Assembly: GCF_900996235.1 (NCBI RefSeq)
Contig: NZ_CAAJGM010000066.1
Span: 62,001 to 126,000 of the forward strand
Origin: Paraburkholderia sp. BCC1885
GTDB taxonomy: Bacteria; Pseudomonadota; Gammaproteobacteria; Burkholderiales; Burkholderiaceae
Reading direction: 5' to 3'
DNA length: 64,000 nucleotides
Below the pieces are notes generated by a model. It did no database searches and was not told the DNA's origin. It was given only the letters and a program-made list of their open reading frames with translations. Positions within the stretch are counted from its first letter, which is position 1; each line of letters begins with the position of its first letter. Position numbers and translations under genes: made by a program. Below, piece after piece: positions 18,950-28,171 of this stretch.

Positions 18950-19336
18950 CTACACCTGGCTCTCAATCGCAGCCTTATCGATGACCGACCAGACCTGCTG
19001 AATCTTGTCCCCACAAAATTCATAGAAGACGTTCTCCGCGAATGCCACCCGCTTTCCGCGCACCGGAAGCCCAAGAAACATGCCGCTGGGCCTGCAGTCA
19101 AAATGCAGTCGGCTCGCAATACGTGGCGGCTCGCAAACGAGGAACTGAACCTCGAAGCGCAAGTCCGGGATTTCGCGGAAGTCTCTCTCCAGCATCTCGC
19201 GATAGCCGGACAAACCGATCCGTTTCCCGTTGTGTATCACGTCGTCGCCGACAAACACGCCTAACTGCGACCAGTCCTGCCTGTTAAGACAGGCAATATA
19301 GCTTCGGTAAACTGCCGACAGGTTGATTTCGTCCAT
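18950..19336 (-). CDS. SnoaL-like / ester cyclase family protein
   Basis: This 128-residue protein has the small alpha+beta barrel pattern of the SnoaL-like polyketide cyclase superfamily: helical AVYRSYIACLNRQDWSQL, then DDVIHNGKRIGLSGYREML, the DLRFEVQFLVCEPPRIASRL strands, and the closing VWSVIDKAAIE. Members of this group have varied and mostly unproven roles. It lies alone between the two small secreted protein genes and is divergent from the methyltransferase region. Confidence 0.75.
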   Translation of the reverse strand: MDEINLSAVYRSYIACLNRQDWSQLGVFVGDDVIHNGKRIGLSGYREMLERDFREIPDLRFEVQFLVCEPPRIASRLHFDCRPSGMFLGLPVRGKRVAFAENVFYEFCGDKIQQVWSVIDKAAIESQV

Positions 19337-19454
19337 CGCGGTGAGTCTCCCTGCATGAATGGATCAGCTGATTATCGGCGATCTTGCGCCGCATCACGAC
19401 AAGCTGTGTAAACTCACATCCATCGCACAACGACAAAACCCAGGAGGTTCGTGT

Positions 19455-19568
19455 ATGAAAGCGCTCAGCGGATCGATGTTGAAAAAATCCCTCAATACCT
19501 TTTCGCAAGGCCATCATGCCCAACACGAACGAAGACCCTTTCCGCTTTTCCACCATCGCGCATCGTAA
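19455..19568 (+). CDS. Possible short leader ORF overlapping the methyltransferase start
   Basis: A 37-residue frame (MKALSGSMLKKSLNTFSQGH...) begins at 19455 with an ideal AGGAGG site seven bases upstream, and overlaps the methyltransferase start at 19516 in a different frame. The methyltransferase ATG itself has only a weak AAGG. The short frame could be a leader that couples translation, or the remnant of another gene. Its composition does not prove it is expressed. Confidence 0.35.
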   Translation: MKALSGSMLKKSLNTFSQGHHAQHERRPFPLFHHRAS

Positions 19569-20283
19569 CCATCGTTACCTGAGCCCGCTGTCGCGGCATA
19601 AAGCTCATGAACTCCTGCGGAGTTTCGTCGCGAATTTCTCCGCAGCCGACATCGTGCTCGATGCCGGCTGCGGTAAGGCAACGCTATTGCAGGACGTGCT
19701 TCGTATGTCGCCGGTACGCGGCGTCGGCGTCGACATCAACCAGCGCTTCCTGGTCGAAGCGCGAGCGGCATTTCAGCGCGACTCTCCAAACGACTCGCGA
19801 CTGAGCTTGATCAACGCTCCATTGCTAGAGCATAACCGTCCGCAAGGTGGCTACGCCGCAATTCTTTGCGTCGGATCTACATACGCGTTCGGTTCGTTCG
19901 AACAATGCCTGCGTATCGCATCCAACTGGCTGAAGCCAAATGGCCGCTTGCTGGTCGCCGACGGATACTGGAAGCAGCCGCCCGCGCAGAGTTACCTGGA
20001 TGTCCTAAGCGCAACAGCCGATGAGTTCGTTTCTCATGCAGAAAACGCCCAGCGTGCAAGTGCGTTGGGCTACGACCTGCTGCGGACCGCTACCAGTAAC
20101 GATGACGAGTGGGATGAATACGAAGGCCGGTACTGCGACGCCATGATGCAATATCTGACCGCAAATCCCGATGATCCTGATGCGCCAAAGTTTCTAAAAC
20201 GGATCCAGGATTGGCATAGTGCCTACTTGCGATGGGGTCGGGCAACACTCGGCTTTGGTTACTACGTACTTTCACGCGCCTGA
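19516..20283 (+). CDS. Class I SAM-dependent methyltransferase
   Basis: The 255-residue protein contains the Rossmann-type SAM site: VLDAGCGKATLLQDVL (motif I, about residues 49-64), GVGVDINQRFLVEA (motif II) and AAILCVGSTYAFG. The middle has a NGRLLVADGYWKQPP strand. The substrate is unknown. The N-terminal 20 residues are not part of the fold. The ATG at 19516 has a weak ribosome site and lies inside the short frame 19455-19568. A strong terminator follows. Confidence 0.8.
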   Translation: MPNTNEDPFRFSTIAHRNHRYLSPLSRHKAHELLRSFVANFSAADIVLDAGCGKATLLQDVLRMSPVRGVGVDINQRFLVEARAAFQRDSPNDSRLSLINAPLLEHNRPQGGYAAILCVGSTYAFGSFEQCLRIASNWLKPNGRLLVADGYWKQPPAQSYLDVLSATADEFVSHAENAQRASALGYDLLRTATSNDDEWDEYEGRYCDAMMQYLTANPDDPDAPKFLKRIQDWHSAYLRWGRATLGFGYYVLSRA

Positions 20284-20317
20284 CATCCATGGCACGCTAA
20301 ACCAGTCAGTGAAAAGC

Positions 20318-20354
20318 AAAAGGCCGCTGCCCGTGAGGGCAGCGGCCTTTTTTC
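20318..20354. terminator. Bidirectional terminator, near copy of 18441-18475
   Basis: AAAGGCCGCTGCCC, a GTGA loop and GGGCAGCGGCCTTTTTT form a perfect 14-pair stem with T-run. It separates the methyltransferase from the convergent small-protein gene at 20398. A second small hairpin, GCCTCG/CGAGGC, lies at 20361-20378 on the side of that gene. Confidence 0.9.
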
Positions 20355-20397
20355 TTACGACGCCTCGCTTTAACGAGGCTTAAAGCCTTGATCGCGG

Positions 20398-20685
20398 TTA
20401 TTGGGCAACCGGCGATGCTACGCTCGGAGTAGCCAGCGTGTTGTGGCTTCCGGGCAGGTTGGTGAGGGACGTCGCGCTATTGCTCGCGCTGTTCTGCATG
20501 CTCGAGTTCGACGACGCAGCGCTGCCGCTATCCGAGTTGGTGGCGCCAGGCGTGCCGTAGCCGCTCGTTGCAGCGGCCGGCGACACGGTGCTCGGGGTTG
20601 CCAGCGTGTTGTTCTGTGCATACGCGCCGCCCGACAGCGCGAGCGCGGCGGCAGCCGCGATGAATATGCTGGTGGTCTTGTTCAT
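20398..20685 (-). CDS. Small secreted Ala/Ser/Asn-rich protein, paralogue of the gene at 18528
   Basis: The 95-residue protein has the signal peptide MNKTTSIFIAAAAALALSGG then AYA before QN. The mature part has NNTLATPSTVSPAAATSGYG, then NSDSGSAASS, and ends with a second copy, HNTLATPSVASPVAQ. The 18528 gene has the SGYG and NSDSG segments and only one NTLATPS copy, at the end. AGGAGA precedes the ATG at 20685. The function is unknown. Confidence 0.72.
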   Translation of the reverse strand: MNKTTSIFIAAAAALALSGGAYAQNNTLATPSTVSPAAATSGYGTPGATNSDSGSAASSNSSMQNSASNSATSLTNLPGSHNTLATPSVASPVAQ

Positions 20686-21312
20686 AACCCGTTTCTCCTA
20701 GATTGAAATGGAATCTCGGCGCAGATAACCGCGCCCATATATGTCCATGATTGCCCGCTACCATGTCTCAATCGGCTCCAGCGACGCGCAATACGGCTTT
20801 TCAGCCAGCATTGCACGAAAGCGCAGAATCAAGCCATGTCAGGTGGCTACAAGTTTAGGAAAACGTTCGCCAAGAATTAAGCGCTTTGTCCGCAAGGGTG
20901 AATTTCGATTTTTGGCATTTCCCGAAATGATGAACCGCCGTCGCCAATCTGAAGCCGGCGTCCTTCAGGATTGCGCAACGCAACGTTTGCGATTGATGAC
21001 GCTCCGGGCCAAGCATTCGATAACAAGCATTTGACACCCGTAAGCATTCACGCCGAAGTATTCACTAGCGAACCACTCGTGCCTGAACTCTGCCCCTGCA
21101 ACGGCGCAGCCAGCTTTTCCACCGCTGTCCATGCTTGCAGCGGACGGATTTGCGTTAGCGCTAACTTAACAAAAAAATGGCTGCCAACCCGATTAGCAAC
21201 ACATACCGCTATGGTAGGATTTTTTCCTGAATCGAGACCAGCCCACACAGGGCTGTCATTACAAACGAACGGTGTCGACGCTATTGCGTCGACGGCCACT
21301 CAGGGGGAATCC
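20686..21312. other. 627-base gap with promoter and 5' leader hairpin, no gene seen
   Basis: No open frame here has coding character. The second half is AT-richer and must carry the promoter of the gene at 21313. GTCGACG and CGTCGAC form a 7-pair hairpin with a 6-base loop at 21274-21293, about 20 bases before that ATG. The first part holds the promoter of the minus-strand small-protein gene. Confidence 0.4.
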
Positions 21313-22524
21313 ATGCGCAAGACGGGATGGCGGGCGAGTTTATTTCTGAGTCTGCTTCTGAGTCTATTTTTCATTGCATTGTCCGGAACCGTTTTCGCTG
21401 AAGCACCGGCCGCGGTAGTCCAGCAATTACAAAAACAAAGACAGGCGTTTGCGCAGGATAACCAGATTGACCTGCAACGGTTGTCGCAGGAGATCGGGAC
21501 TACGGTCCGCGATACGGCTGCATTCGATCAGGCAGGCAACGATGCCGAAGCCATCGCCCGGCTGCAAACGTTAAGCAAATACGCGCCTTTGCCGCAATTT
21601 CCGAGTCTCGACGTGCAGGTGTTGTGCGAGCGGATCTATACGAAGCTCTCCCAGGCAAACGACGCCGCAGGGTGCCACGAGCGAGCCATGGCGATGGCCG
21701 ATATTCTCCAGCACCAATCCGGCAGCGGCGCATCCCCGGACGATCCGGTACGGGTGATTACCATCAACGAAATCGCCGAATGGGCGCGCTCGCAGGCGGC
21801 GAAGATATCCGAAGTTCATCCCTACACGTATCACGACGCGAACCTGCAAGCCATCACCTATGCTGGCCCGTCCACGGCCGGCAAACCGACGGTGGCGTAT
21901 TTCCAGTTCGCGCCGAGATTGGTCACGGCGATCAGCAACAAAACGAGCGACGTATTCGCGCCGTTGCCGGTTTCTCCAGGCGATGGCCGATATCAGACCG
22001 CCCTGACCCAAGCCCACGAACAACGCGTCAATTTTCTAAATGACGTCAGCTTTAATTATCTGGAACTGATCCGGCTGTGCGACAACATCGACCGTGAAGC
22101 CATGCGGCTGGCTCAACAAGGCGACTTCCAGGGCGCGCTGTCGAAATTCAGCGATGTCGAAAAGATTCGCCCCATACAGCAGATTCCGATTTTCGGCTTT
22201 ATTTCGACCTACAGTTTTTTGTTGGGCAAAGCGGGGCATGCTGACGCGCAATCCGCTGCGCGGCTTTACCTGTTCGGTATCTCGCAGGACATCGCGCATA
22301 GCGGCGACGGTCTCGCTCCGGAGTCGGCGATTCATGTGATCGCGATATCCGAGGAATACGCGTGGGCGAGCGCGAAAAAATTGCGTGTCACGAAGCAGAG
22401 CTTGCTTACGCAGGGCGATCATCGCTATGACGCGATCGACATGGCGGACGAAGGTGGCGCGACCCACACGTATTACTTCGAGGTCAGCCAGTTGTACGCC
22501 CGCGAGAGTGCCGCATTGAAATAA
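21313..22524 (+). CDS. Hypothetical secreted protein
   Basis: I do not recognise this 403-residue protein. It begins with a signal peptide or anchor (residues about 8-30, SLFLSLLLSLFFIALSGTVF before AEAP). The mature part alternates helical segments: VVQQLQKQRQAFAQ, an AIARLQTLSKYAPLPQF repeat-like stretch near residue 83 and ALSKFSDVEKIRPIQQIPIF near 270, which suggest TPR-like pairs of helices. It ends YYFEVSQLYARES. The ATG at 21313 was chosen for the AGGGGGA site directly upstream; the frame is open far upstream but without coding character. A terminator follows at 22548. Confidence 0.7.
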   Translation: MRKTGWRASLFLSLLLSLFFIALSGTVFAEAPAAVVQQLQKQRQAFAQDNQIDLQRLSQEIGTTVRDTAAFDQAGNDAEAIARLQTLSKYAPLPQFPSLDVQVLCERIYTKLSQANDAAGCHERAMAMADILQHQSGSGASPDDPVRVITINEIAEWARSQAAKISEVHPYTYHDANLQAITYAGPSTAGKPTVAYFQFAPRLVTAISNKTSDVFAPLPVSPGDGRYQTALTQAHEQRVNFLNDVSFNYLELIRLCDNIDREAMRLAQQGDFQGALSKFSDVEKIRPIQQIPIFGFISTYSFLLGKAGHADAQSAARLYLFGISQDIAHSGDGLAPESAIHVIAISEEYAWASAKKLRVTKQSLLTQGDHRYDAIDMADEGGATHTYYFEVSQLYARESAALK

Positions 22525-22547
22525 GGTAATGGCGCAATCAGGTCGCT

Positions 22548-22580
22548 AAAACGGGCGTCGCTGGCAACGGCGCCCGTTTT
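22548..22580. terminator. Bidirectional terminator
   Basis: AAAACGGGCGTCG and CGGCGCCCGTTTT pair over 13 positions with one G-T wobble and a 7-base loop. The A-run and T-run lie on either side. It ends the hypothetical gene and the convergent MFS gene. Confidence 0.88.
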
Positions 22581-22615
22581 GCATACGCCTTCGCGCGGCG
22601 GAGGGTCGCCAGCTC

Positions 22616-23857
22616 TTATTCCGGTGTCGCGAGGCCGTCGCATTCGGTCTTCGCCACCGTGCTTCTTCCGAAGCTCGCCAACGCGGCCAGACCGAGCAGC
22701 GCAAGCGCGCTGCCTAGCAGGAAATCAGGCGGAATGCCGACCGAGTCGACGATCGTCCCGCCCACCAACGACCCCACCGCAATCGCAACCTGAATGATGC
22801 TGACGAACAGCGCCGATCCCGCCTCAGGCAAATCCGGTGTCGAACGCTGAATCCACACGCTGAAACAGAGCGGCAACGCGCCGAACGAGATGCCCCACGC
22901 GAGCACGTCGATCGTCACCGCCAGTTGCGAATGTCGCAACAACGGCATCGACAAAAGCGCAAACATCAGCAGCGACACCATCACCGCCACGGACCCCCTG
23001 AGGTTCCGGTTGACCGTGCTCGAAACGGCGAAGTTTGAAAAGAAACCGATTACGCCGAATCCCAGCAACAACCAGGTAATCGTCGACATGTCGAAGCTGG
23101 CGTTATGCAGCAGAAACGGCGTGATGTAGGTATAGGAACAGAAGTGGGCTCCGAACACGAGCCCCACCATCAGCATGCTGCGACGCGTGTAAGAACGCCG
23201 CATCAGCTCGACGAGGTCGGCGAAGCGCAGCGCCGCGCTCGAAGGCAGCGACGGCACCAGCAATACCTGCGCGATCAATGCGACGGCCACCAGCACGCCG
23301 GTGGCCAGGAACGAAAAGCGCCACGAGGAAAAGCCCGCAATGAAGGTGCCGAGCGGCACGCCGATCACGGTGGCGCATGTCACGCCCGTCAAGATGGTCG
23401 CGGTGGCCTTGGCGGCATCCTTGGGTTGTACGAGGCGGCCCGCGGCGGCCGTCGCCAGCGTCCAGAAGCCGCCCAAAGCCGCGCCCAGCAATGCACGCCC
23501 CACCAGCATGACGGCAAAATTCGGTGCGAATGCCGACAATAGATTGGATGCCAGCAACAGCGCCGTCAGCAGCAGAAAGACGTGCCGGCGGTCCATCCGT
23601 CCCGCGCCGAGCATCAGCCCCGGCGCAGAAAGCGCGGCAATCACGCCAGGCGTGGTGACCATCAGGCCGGCGGTGCCCGGCAGCACATCCATTTCTTTGG
23701 CCACGTGCGGCAATAAGCCGACCGGCAAAAATTCTGTCGTCACGAAGGCGAATGCGCCAAGCGCAACGGCGCCAACGGAAAGCCATTGGCGTAGAGACGA
23801 CGAATCACCCTTCTCCGGTGCGGGCGTGCCCACCGGATGCTTGCTTTCTACCAACAT
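22616..23857 (-). CDS. Major facilitator superfamily transporter, DHA1 (AraJ/YdhP-like) exporter
   Basis: This is a 413-residue inner-membrane carrier with twelve hydrophobic segments. TTEFLPVGLLPHVAKEM near residue 40 is typical of the DHA1 drug:H+ antiporter/AraJ group, and GRMDRRHVFLLLTALLL corresponds to the loop 2-3 motif. Family members export sugars, purines or drugs; the substrate here is not evident. Its gene is alone, oriented away from the GlxA regulator at 24127. Confidence 0.85.
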   Translation of the reverse strand: MLVESKHPVGTPAPEKGDSSSLRQWLSVGAVALGAFAFVTTEFLPVGLLPHVAKEMDVLPGTAGLMVTTPGVIAALSAPGLMLGAGRMDRRHVFLLLTALLLASNLLSAFAPNFAVMLVGRALLGAALGGFWTLATAAAGRLVQPKDAAKATATILTGVTCATVIGVPLGTFIAGFSSWRFSFLATGVLVAVALIAQVLLVPSLPSSAALRFADLVELMRRSYTRRSMLMVGLVFGAHFCSYTYITPFLLHNASFDMSTITWLLLGFGVIGFFSNFAVSSTVNRNLRGSVAVMVSLLMFALLSMPLLRHSQLAVTIDVLAWGISFGALPLCFSVWIQRSTPDLPEAGSALFVSIIQVAIAVGSLVGGTIVDSVGIPPDFLLGSALALLGLAALASFGRSTVAKTECDGLATPE

Positions 23858-24126
23858 AGTTTTTTGTTTGTCCTCAACGGACAGTGATTGAAGTGGTGCG
23901 GTTTAACGGACTAATCCAACCGCGCCATCAGGTTCGAGATGAAAACGCCAGGCCTCAGGCGTATGCGGTGCGGCCCTGAGAGCGACGCACCACCATACCA
24001 TCGCATTATTCCGCTTGCCGACGCGCTGCCAAAGGCATCGCTCGGCGTAGGGATAATCGAGGGCGAAGCATACACGGCATGCGGAAACGGTGCACGTGAT
24101 TAACGGGCAAACGCGAAGCTAGACCG

Positions 24127-25092
24127 TCACCGCAGATCCGCCCGCAGATCGCGCACGCCCCGCCCCAGCCGCTGACGCAAGAGCGTGCGCAAAGTCGCGC
24201 CATCGACATAACCCACTTCGGCCGCAATCGCCTCAAGATCCATACCACTGCCATGAATCAGCGACTGCGCCCGCTCGACCCTCAGGTCCTGAAAGTACGC
24301 GAGCGGCGATTTCCCCAGCACTTCCTGGCAACGGCGTTGCAAAGTGCGCGCGCTGGTCGCCAGCGCATTGGCTGCGACCTGCAACGAGAAGCCCGCCTTG
24401 AGATGATTGCGCGCCCACGCTTCGAAACGCTGGATCAGCGGATCGGCCTGCGCCAGATGATTGGGAATGATGTACGGCGCTTGCGAGGAACGGATGTCGG
24501 CCAGCAGGTAGCGCGACACCACCGTCGCGAGTTCGGGGCTCGCCTTGCGTATCAACCAGAGGGCGAGATCCAGGTGGCCCATCGCGGCGCCCGCGGTCAC
24601 GCCCACCTCGGTCGGCACCAGCATGCGCGATTCGTCGAGCAACACTGTCGGATAGCGCTGCCGGAATAGCGGACCGAGCCACCAGGTCGTGGTCGCTTCC
24701 CGATGATCGAGGAGCCCGGTTTCCGCCACCAGAAACGAGCCGATGCACGAGGCGGCGATCAACGCCCCCTCGGCGCGCCATTGCAGCAGTTGCGTCTTGG
24801 CCTGGCACACATCCGGCCTTGAGAGAGCCGGAATCAACTGTTCGGGCGAGCCGGTGCTCAACGCGGGCACGACAACCCAGTCGGGCCGTAGATCCGCCGT
24901 AACGGCCTGCACAGGGATGATCAAACCGTGCGCCGAGCGGACTCGCTTGCGCATGCCGATAATCGATACGTCGAAATGCGGGCTGCCGCCCATCTGCGCG
25001 GCGGAGAATTTGTTGGCGAGCCCGAGGGCGTCGAGCATGACCGAGAGGCCGGTATCGAACAGTCCCTCGAGTGCGAGAATGGCAATGCGCAT
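24127..25092 (-). CDS. GlxA-family transcriptional regulator (DJ-1/PfpI domain plus AraC HTH)
   Basis: The 321-residue protein has an N-terminal DJ-1/PfpI-like domain (about 1-190; the segment AASCIGSFLVAETGLLDHR has the nucleophile-elbow cysteine) and a C-terminal AraC domain with two HTHs (FSLQVAANALATSARTLQR and LEAIAAEVGYVDGATLRTLL). Such regulators respond to amine or amidine metabolites in several proteobacteria. The intact cysteine elbow is usual here but does not imply catalysis. Its targets are unclear. Confidence 0.88.
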   Translation of the reverse strand: MRIAILALEGLFDTGLSVMLDALGLANKFSAAQMGGSPHFDVSIIGMRKRVRSAHGLIIPVQAVTADLRPDWVVVPALSTGSPEQLIPALSRPDVCQAKTQLLQWRAEGALIAASCIGSFLVAETGLLDHREATTTWWLGPLFRQRYPTVLLDESRMLVPTEVGVTAGAAMGHLDLALWLIRKASPELATVVSRYLLADIRSSQAPYIIPNHLAQADPLIQRFEAWARNHLKAGFSLQVAANALATSARTLQRRCQEVLGKSPLAYFQDLRVERAQSLIHGSGMDLEAIAAEVGYVDGATLRTLLRQRLGRGVRDLRADLR

Positions 25093-25217
25093 GGCGTAAA
25101 TGACCTTAATGTAGTCATTTACGACGATACCGGCTTTTCGGTCCGAAGGCTATCGCAATCTTGGGGGCAATCGCGGCCGGGCGCGATGTGCTAGCGGTTG
25201 CGAAAGGGACGCGCCCG

Positions 25218-26048
25218 TCAGCTATCCACGTCAGCGGAAAGCGCCACGCTCTTCTGCGCCTCGAGTTCCACAAGCCGGCCCGTGAGCGCCTTGCTGATCG
25301 AGCGATAAGCCGTGCTGCCCAGCGCGAGACGCAAGGCGGGCTTGTCGGCATCGGCGGCGGCGATCATCGCGTCGACGCTTTTGGCGGCATCCCCGAGCCG
25401 TGGAAACGCGTTGGCGTCGATCATGCGGCGAATCTCTCCGGCGGGTGTATGGGCATAGGCGGGCAACGGCTCCGGCGTGGCCAGATTCTCGCGAAAGCTC
25501 GTTGCGGTAGGCCCCGGCTCGACGATGATGAAATCGATCCCAAACGGCGCCACCTCCTGTGCGACGGCCTCCACAAAACCTTCGATGCCCCACTTGGTGG
25601 CGTGATACAGGCTGAAGCCCGGGTAGACCACCTGACCGCCCTCCGACGAAACCTGCACGATGCGCCCGCCCCCTTGCGCACGCAGATGAGGCAGCGCCGC
25701 GCGAATCAGTTGAATCGAGCCGATGAGGTTCGTGGCGATCTGCTGTTCGAACTGCGCGTCGGTCACCTCCTCGGCCGCGCCGAACAGGCCGTAGCCCGCA
25801 TTACTCACCACAATGTCGATGCGGCCCATCTCTTCGAATGCGCGGTCCACGCTCGCGCGCACGGCATGAGTGTCGGTTACGTCGAGCGTCAGGACGCGCA
25901 GCCGCTCGCCGTATTGCGCGAGCAGATCGTCCAGCGCGCCGGGTCGCCGCAGCGTGCCGACGACGCAATCGCCCCGCGCCAGCAGACGCTCGACCAGCAG
26001 GCGGCCAAGGCCGGTGGAAGTGCCTGTGATCAACCAGGTTTTGCTCAT
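25218..26048 (-). CDS. Short-chain dehydrogenase/reductase
   Basis: This 276-residue classical SDR has the NAD(P) motif TGTSTGLG (about residues 8-15), VSNAGYG at the NNAG position and the catalytic Ser plus YHATK (Tyr-X3-Lys). It ends in a variable 60-residue tail. The start at 26048 was chosen for the ATG with AGGAGA upstream. It is divergent from the LysR gene at 26147, which probably regulates it. The substrate is unknown. Confidence 0.87.
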   Translation of the reverse strand: MSKTWLITGTSTGLGRLLVERLLARGDCVVGTLRRPGALDDLLAQYGERLRVLTLDVTDTHAVRASVDRAFEEMGRIDIVVSNAGYGLFGAAEEVTDAQFEQQIATNLIGSIQLIRAALPHLRAQGGGRIVQVSSEGGQVVYPGFSLYHATKWGIEGFVEAVAQEVAPFGIDFIIVEPGPTATSFRENLATPEPLPAYAHTPAGEIRRMIDANAFPRLGDAAKSVDAMIAAADADKPALRLALGSTAYRSISKALTGRLVELEAQKSVALSADVDS

Positions 26049-26146
26049 GTCGCGATCTCCTGAAGGTTCGAAAACCCATTCTAGGATCGCGTCACTGGTG
26101 TGATAAGCCGCTATAGTTGGCACGACTCCGTGAAAAAACTTCACCA

Positions 26147-27037
26147 ATGGCCAAACCCACCCTCGCCGATCTAACCGCCTTTTCCGCCGTCGCCGCGCAT
26201 CGCAGCTTCCGCCGCGCGGCGGATGCGCTTGGCGTATCGCGATCGTCGCTCAGTCACGCAATGCGGGCTCTGGAGCGTGATCTGGGGGTTCGCCTGCTGA
26301 ATCGCACCACGCGCAGCGTGTCGCCGACCGAGGCTGGCGAGCAACTGCTCAGGCGTCTCACACCGGTGTTACGCGAACTGGACGAGGCGCTCGACACCGT
26401 CGCCGACCAAGGCGGCCAGCCCACTGGCACGCTGCGGATCAACGCCAACGAGGGCGCCGTGCGGCTGCTTCTACAGACCGTGGTGCCGCGCTTCCTCGCG
26501 CGCTATCCGGGCATGGCGCTGGATCTGGTGGCAGAGGGGCGCCTGATCGACATCGTCGAACAGGGCTTCGACGCCAGTGTGCGGCTGGGCGAATCGTTGC
26601 CGCAAGACATGGTGGCGGTGCAACTCGGCGACGACCTTCGCTTTATCACCGTCGCCGCGCCATCGTACCTCGCGCAACAGCCACGGCCGGTGACGCCCGA
26701 CGATCTGACGCAGCACCGCTGCATCCGTCATCGTCTACCAAGCGGCAAGCTCTACCGCTGGGAGTTTGCCAGGCAAGGGCAGGAGGTCGTGATCAATGTC
26801 CCCGGCGCGCTGACGCTCGACAACAACAGCTTGATGATCGAGGCCGCCACCAACGGACTCGGAATCGCCTACGTTCCCGAGCCGGCAGCGCGCCCCTCGC
26901 TAGATGATGGCCGGCTCGTCACGGTGCTCGACGACTGGTGCCCCGTCATTCCCGGCCTTTATCTCTACTATCCCGGTCATCGCCATGTGCCCGCCGGGCT
27001 GCGCGCGTTCATCGAAGTGGTGAAAGAGGGCACCTGA
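26147..27037 (+). CDS. LysR-family transcriptional regulator
   Basis: The 296-residue protein has an N-terminal HTH (FRRAADALGVSRSSLSHAMR) and LLNRTTRSVSPTEAGEQL, the same subgroup as the gene at 14986, followed by a substrate-binding domain ending YYPGHRHVPAGLRAF. It is divergent from the SDR gene across about 98 bases and most likely controls it. The ATG at 26147 is preferred to the upstream codon at 26117, as AKPTLADLTAFSAV starts the conserved part. Confidence 0.88.
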   Translation: MAKPTLADLTAFSAVAAHRSFRRAADALGVSRSSLSHAMRALERDLGVRLLNRTTRSVSPTEAGEQLLRRLTPVLRELDEALDTVADQGGQPTGTLRINANEGAVRLLLQTVVPRFLARYPGMALDLVAEGRLIDIVEQGFDASVRLGESLPQDMVAVQLGDDLRFITVAAPSYLAQQPRPVTPDDLTQHRCIRHRLPSGKLYRWEFARQGQEVVINVPGALTLDNNSLMIEAATNGLGIAYVPEPAARPSLDDGRLVTVLDDWCPVIPGLYLYYPGHRHVPAGLRAFIEVVKEGT

Positions 27038-27067
27038 TGTGTGAGCGCGCGGCCCGTCGCGCGCCGA

Positions 27068-28171
27068 TCACGGCAAGGTCACCGGCACAGGACGCGTGAG
27101 CAGATCCACATAGAGATTGAAGAAGCGAGTGTTGTCGAACTGCGTCACGTAGGTGATCTTTTGCGGTGAGGCTCCGGGCGCGGGTTGATCGGGATATACC
27201 GTCACGTGGCCTTGATCTTCGCCGCTGGTGGTGTCGATATCGAGGTAGGCGCTTTTTGTTTGCGTCGCATAGGTGGGGTCGCTGAAATACGCGATCGTCA
27301 GCGTGTCGAACAAGTCTGTATTTTCAGCGAATGCACCCGCATTGGCCGCGGCATACGCCTTCGTCACCGCAGTCTGTTTGGCAGGATTATTGACGATCTC
27401 GTCGTAGACGGTCTGCGTGAGCGGCACCGTGTTGGTCACATCGAGCGGAATGTCGTATTGCGGAATCGTCGTCTGCAAAACCGTGCGCACCGCCAGCGGA
27501 TCGAACCACCAGTTGAGTTCGGCCACCGCATTCGCATTCCCAGGCACGGCCATGGCGCCGCCCATGTAGACGATCTTCTTGATCAGCGGCACGATCTCCG
27601 GCGCTTTCATGATGGCGGTGGCAAGGTTGGTGGGCGGCCCGACTTCGAGAATGGTGACCTGATTCGGATAGCGCTTGATGGTCTGAATCATGAAGTCGGC
27701 GGCGCTTTGCACCTGTAGTTTCGTCGACACCGCGAAGCCGTCCGGCGGCGCCACGAGCTGCGATTGTTCGGTCGGCTCCGGCCGGCTCCACGCGCCGAAA
27801 TAGCCCTGCGGATTGGCGGCCTGCTGCGCCCGAATACTCGCCACATCGTATTGCAAGGGATAATCGGCACCGCCGTACACGCCCACCACGTTCTGCACGC
27901 CCATGCGTTCCACGGCCTTCAGCGCATCCGCTTCTTCCTGCAGCAGCCAGTCGTTGCCGGTCACGACACAGAGCCCCAGCAGATTGACCTTGCTCTGTGC
28001 CATCAACTGCGTGGTCATGGCGAAGAGCTGACCGTCGTCGCCCATCGTGTTGAAGTCCGAATCGATGATGACTTTCGGCGCGCTGGCGAGCGGGTCGACG
28101 GGCGCGACGCTGTCGCCGCATCCGGCAAGCGTCATCGACATAATAAGGATACCTATATATTGTGATTTCAT
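27068..28171 (-). CDS. Nucleoside hydrolase-like lipoprotein
   Basis: This 367-residue protein of the inosine-uridine nucleoside hydrolase family splits ribonucleosides into base and ribose. The calcium-binding aspartates sit in VIIDSDFNTMGDDGQL (about residue 35), and VTILEVGPPTNLATAI and NWWFDPLAVRTVL follow the family order. A signal peptide with lipobox LAGC places C18 as a lipidated cysteine, so the enzyme is probably attached to a membrane in the periplasm, unlike most cytosolic members. It follows the ribokinase/ribose ABC genes on the same strand; nucleosides cut outside the cytoplasm would feed that importer. Confidence 0.85.
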   Translation of the reverse strand: MKSQYIGILIMSMTLAGCGDSVAPVDPLASAPKVIIDSDFNTMGDDGQLFAMTTQLMAQSKVNLLGLCVVTGNDWLLQEEADALKAVERMGVQNVVGVYGGADYPLQYDVASIRAQQAANPQGYFGAWSRPEPTEQSQLVAPPDGFAVSTKLQVQSAADFMIQTIKRYPNQVTILEVGPPTNLATAIMKAPEIVPLIKKIVYMGGAMAVPGNANAVAELNWWFDPLAVRTVLQTTIPQYDIPLDVTNTVPLTQTVYDEIVNNPAKQTAVTKAYAAANAGAFAENTDLFDTLTIAYFSDPTYATQTKSAYLDIDTTSGEDQGHVTVYPDQPAPGASPQKITYVTQFDNTRFFNLYVDLLTRPVPVTLP

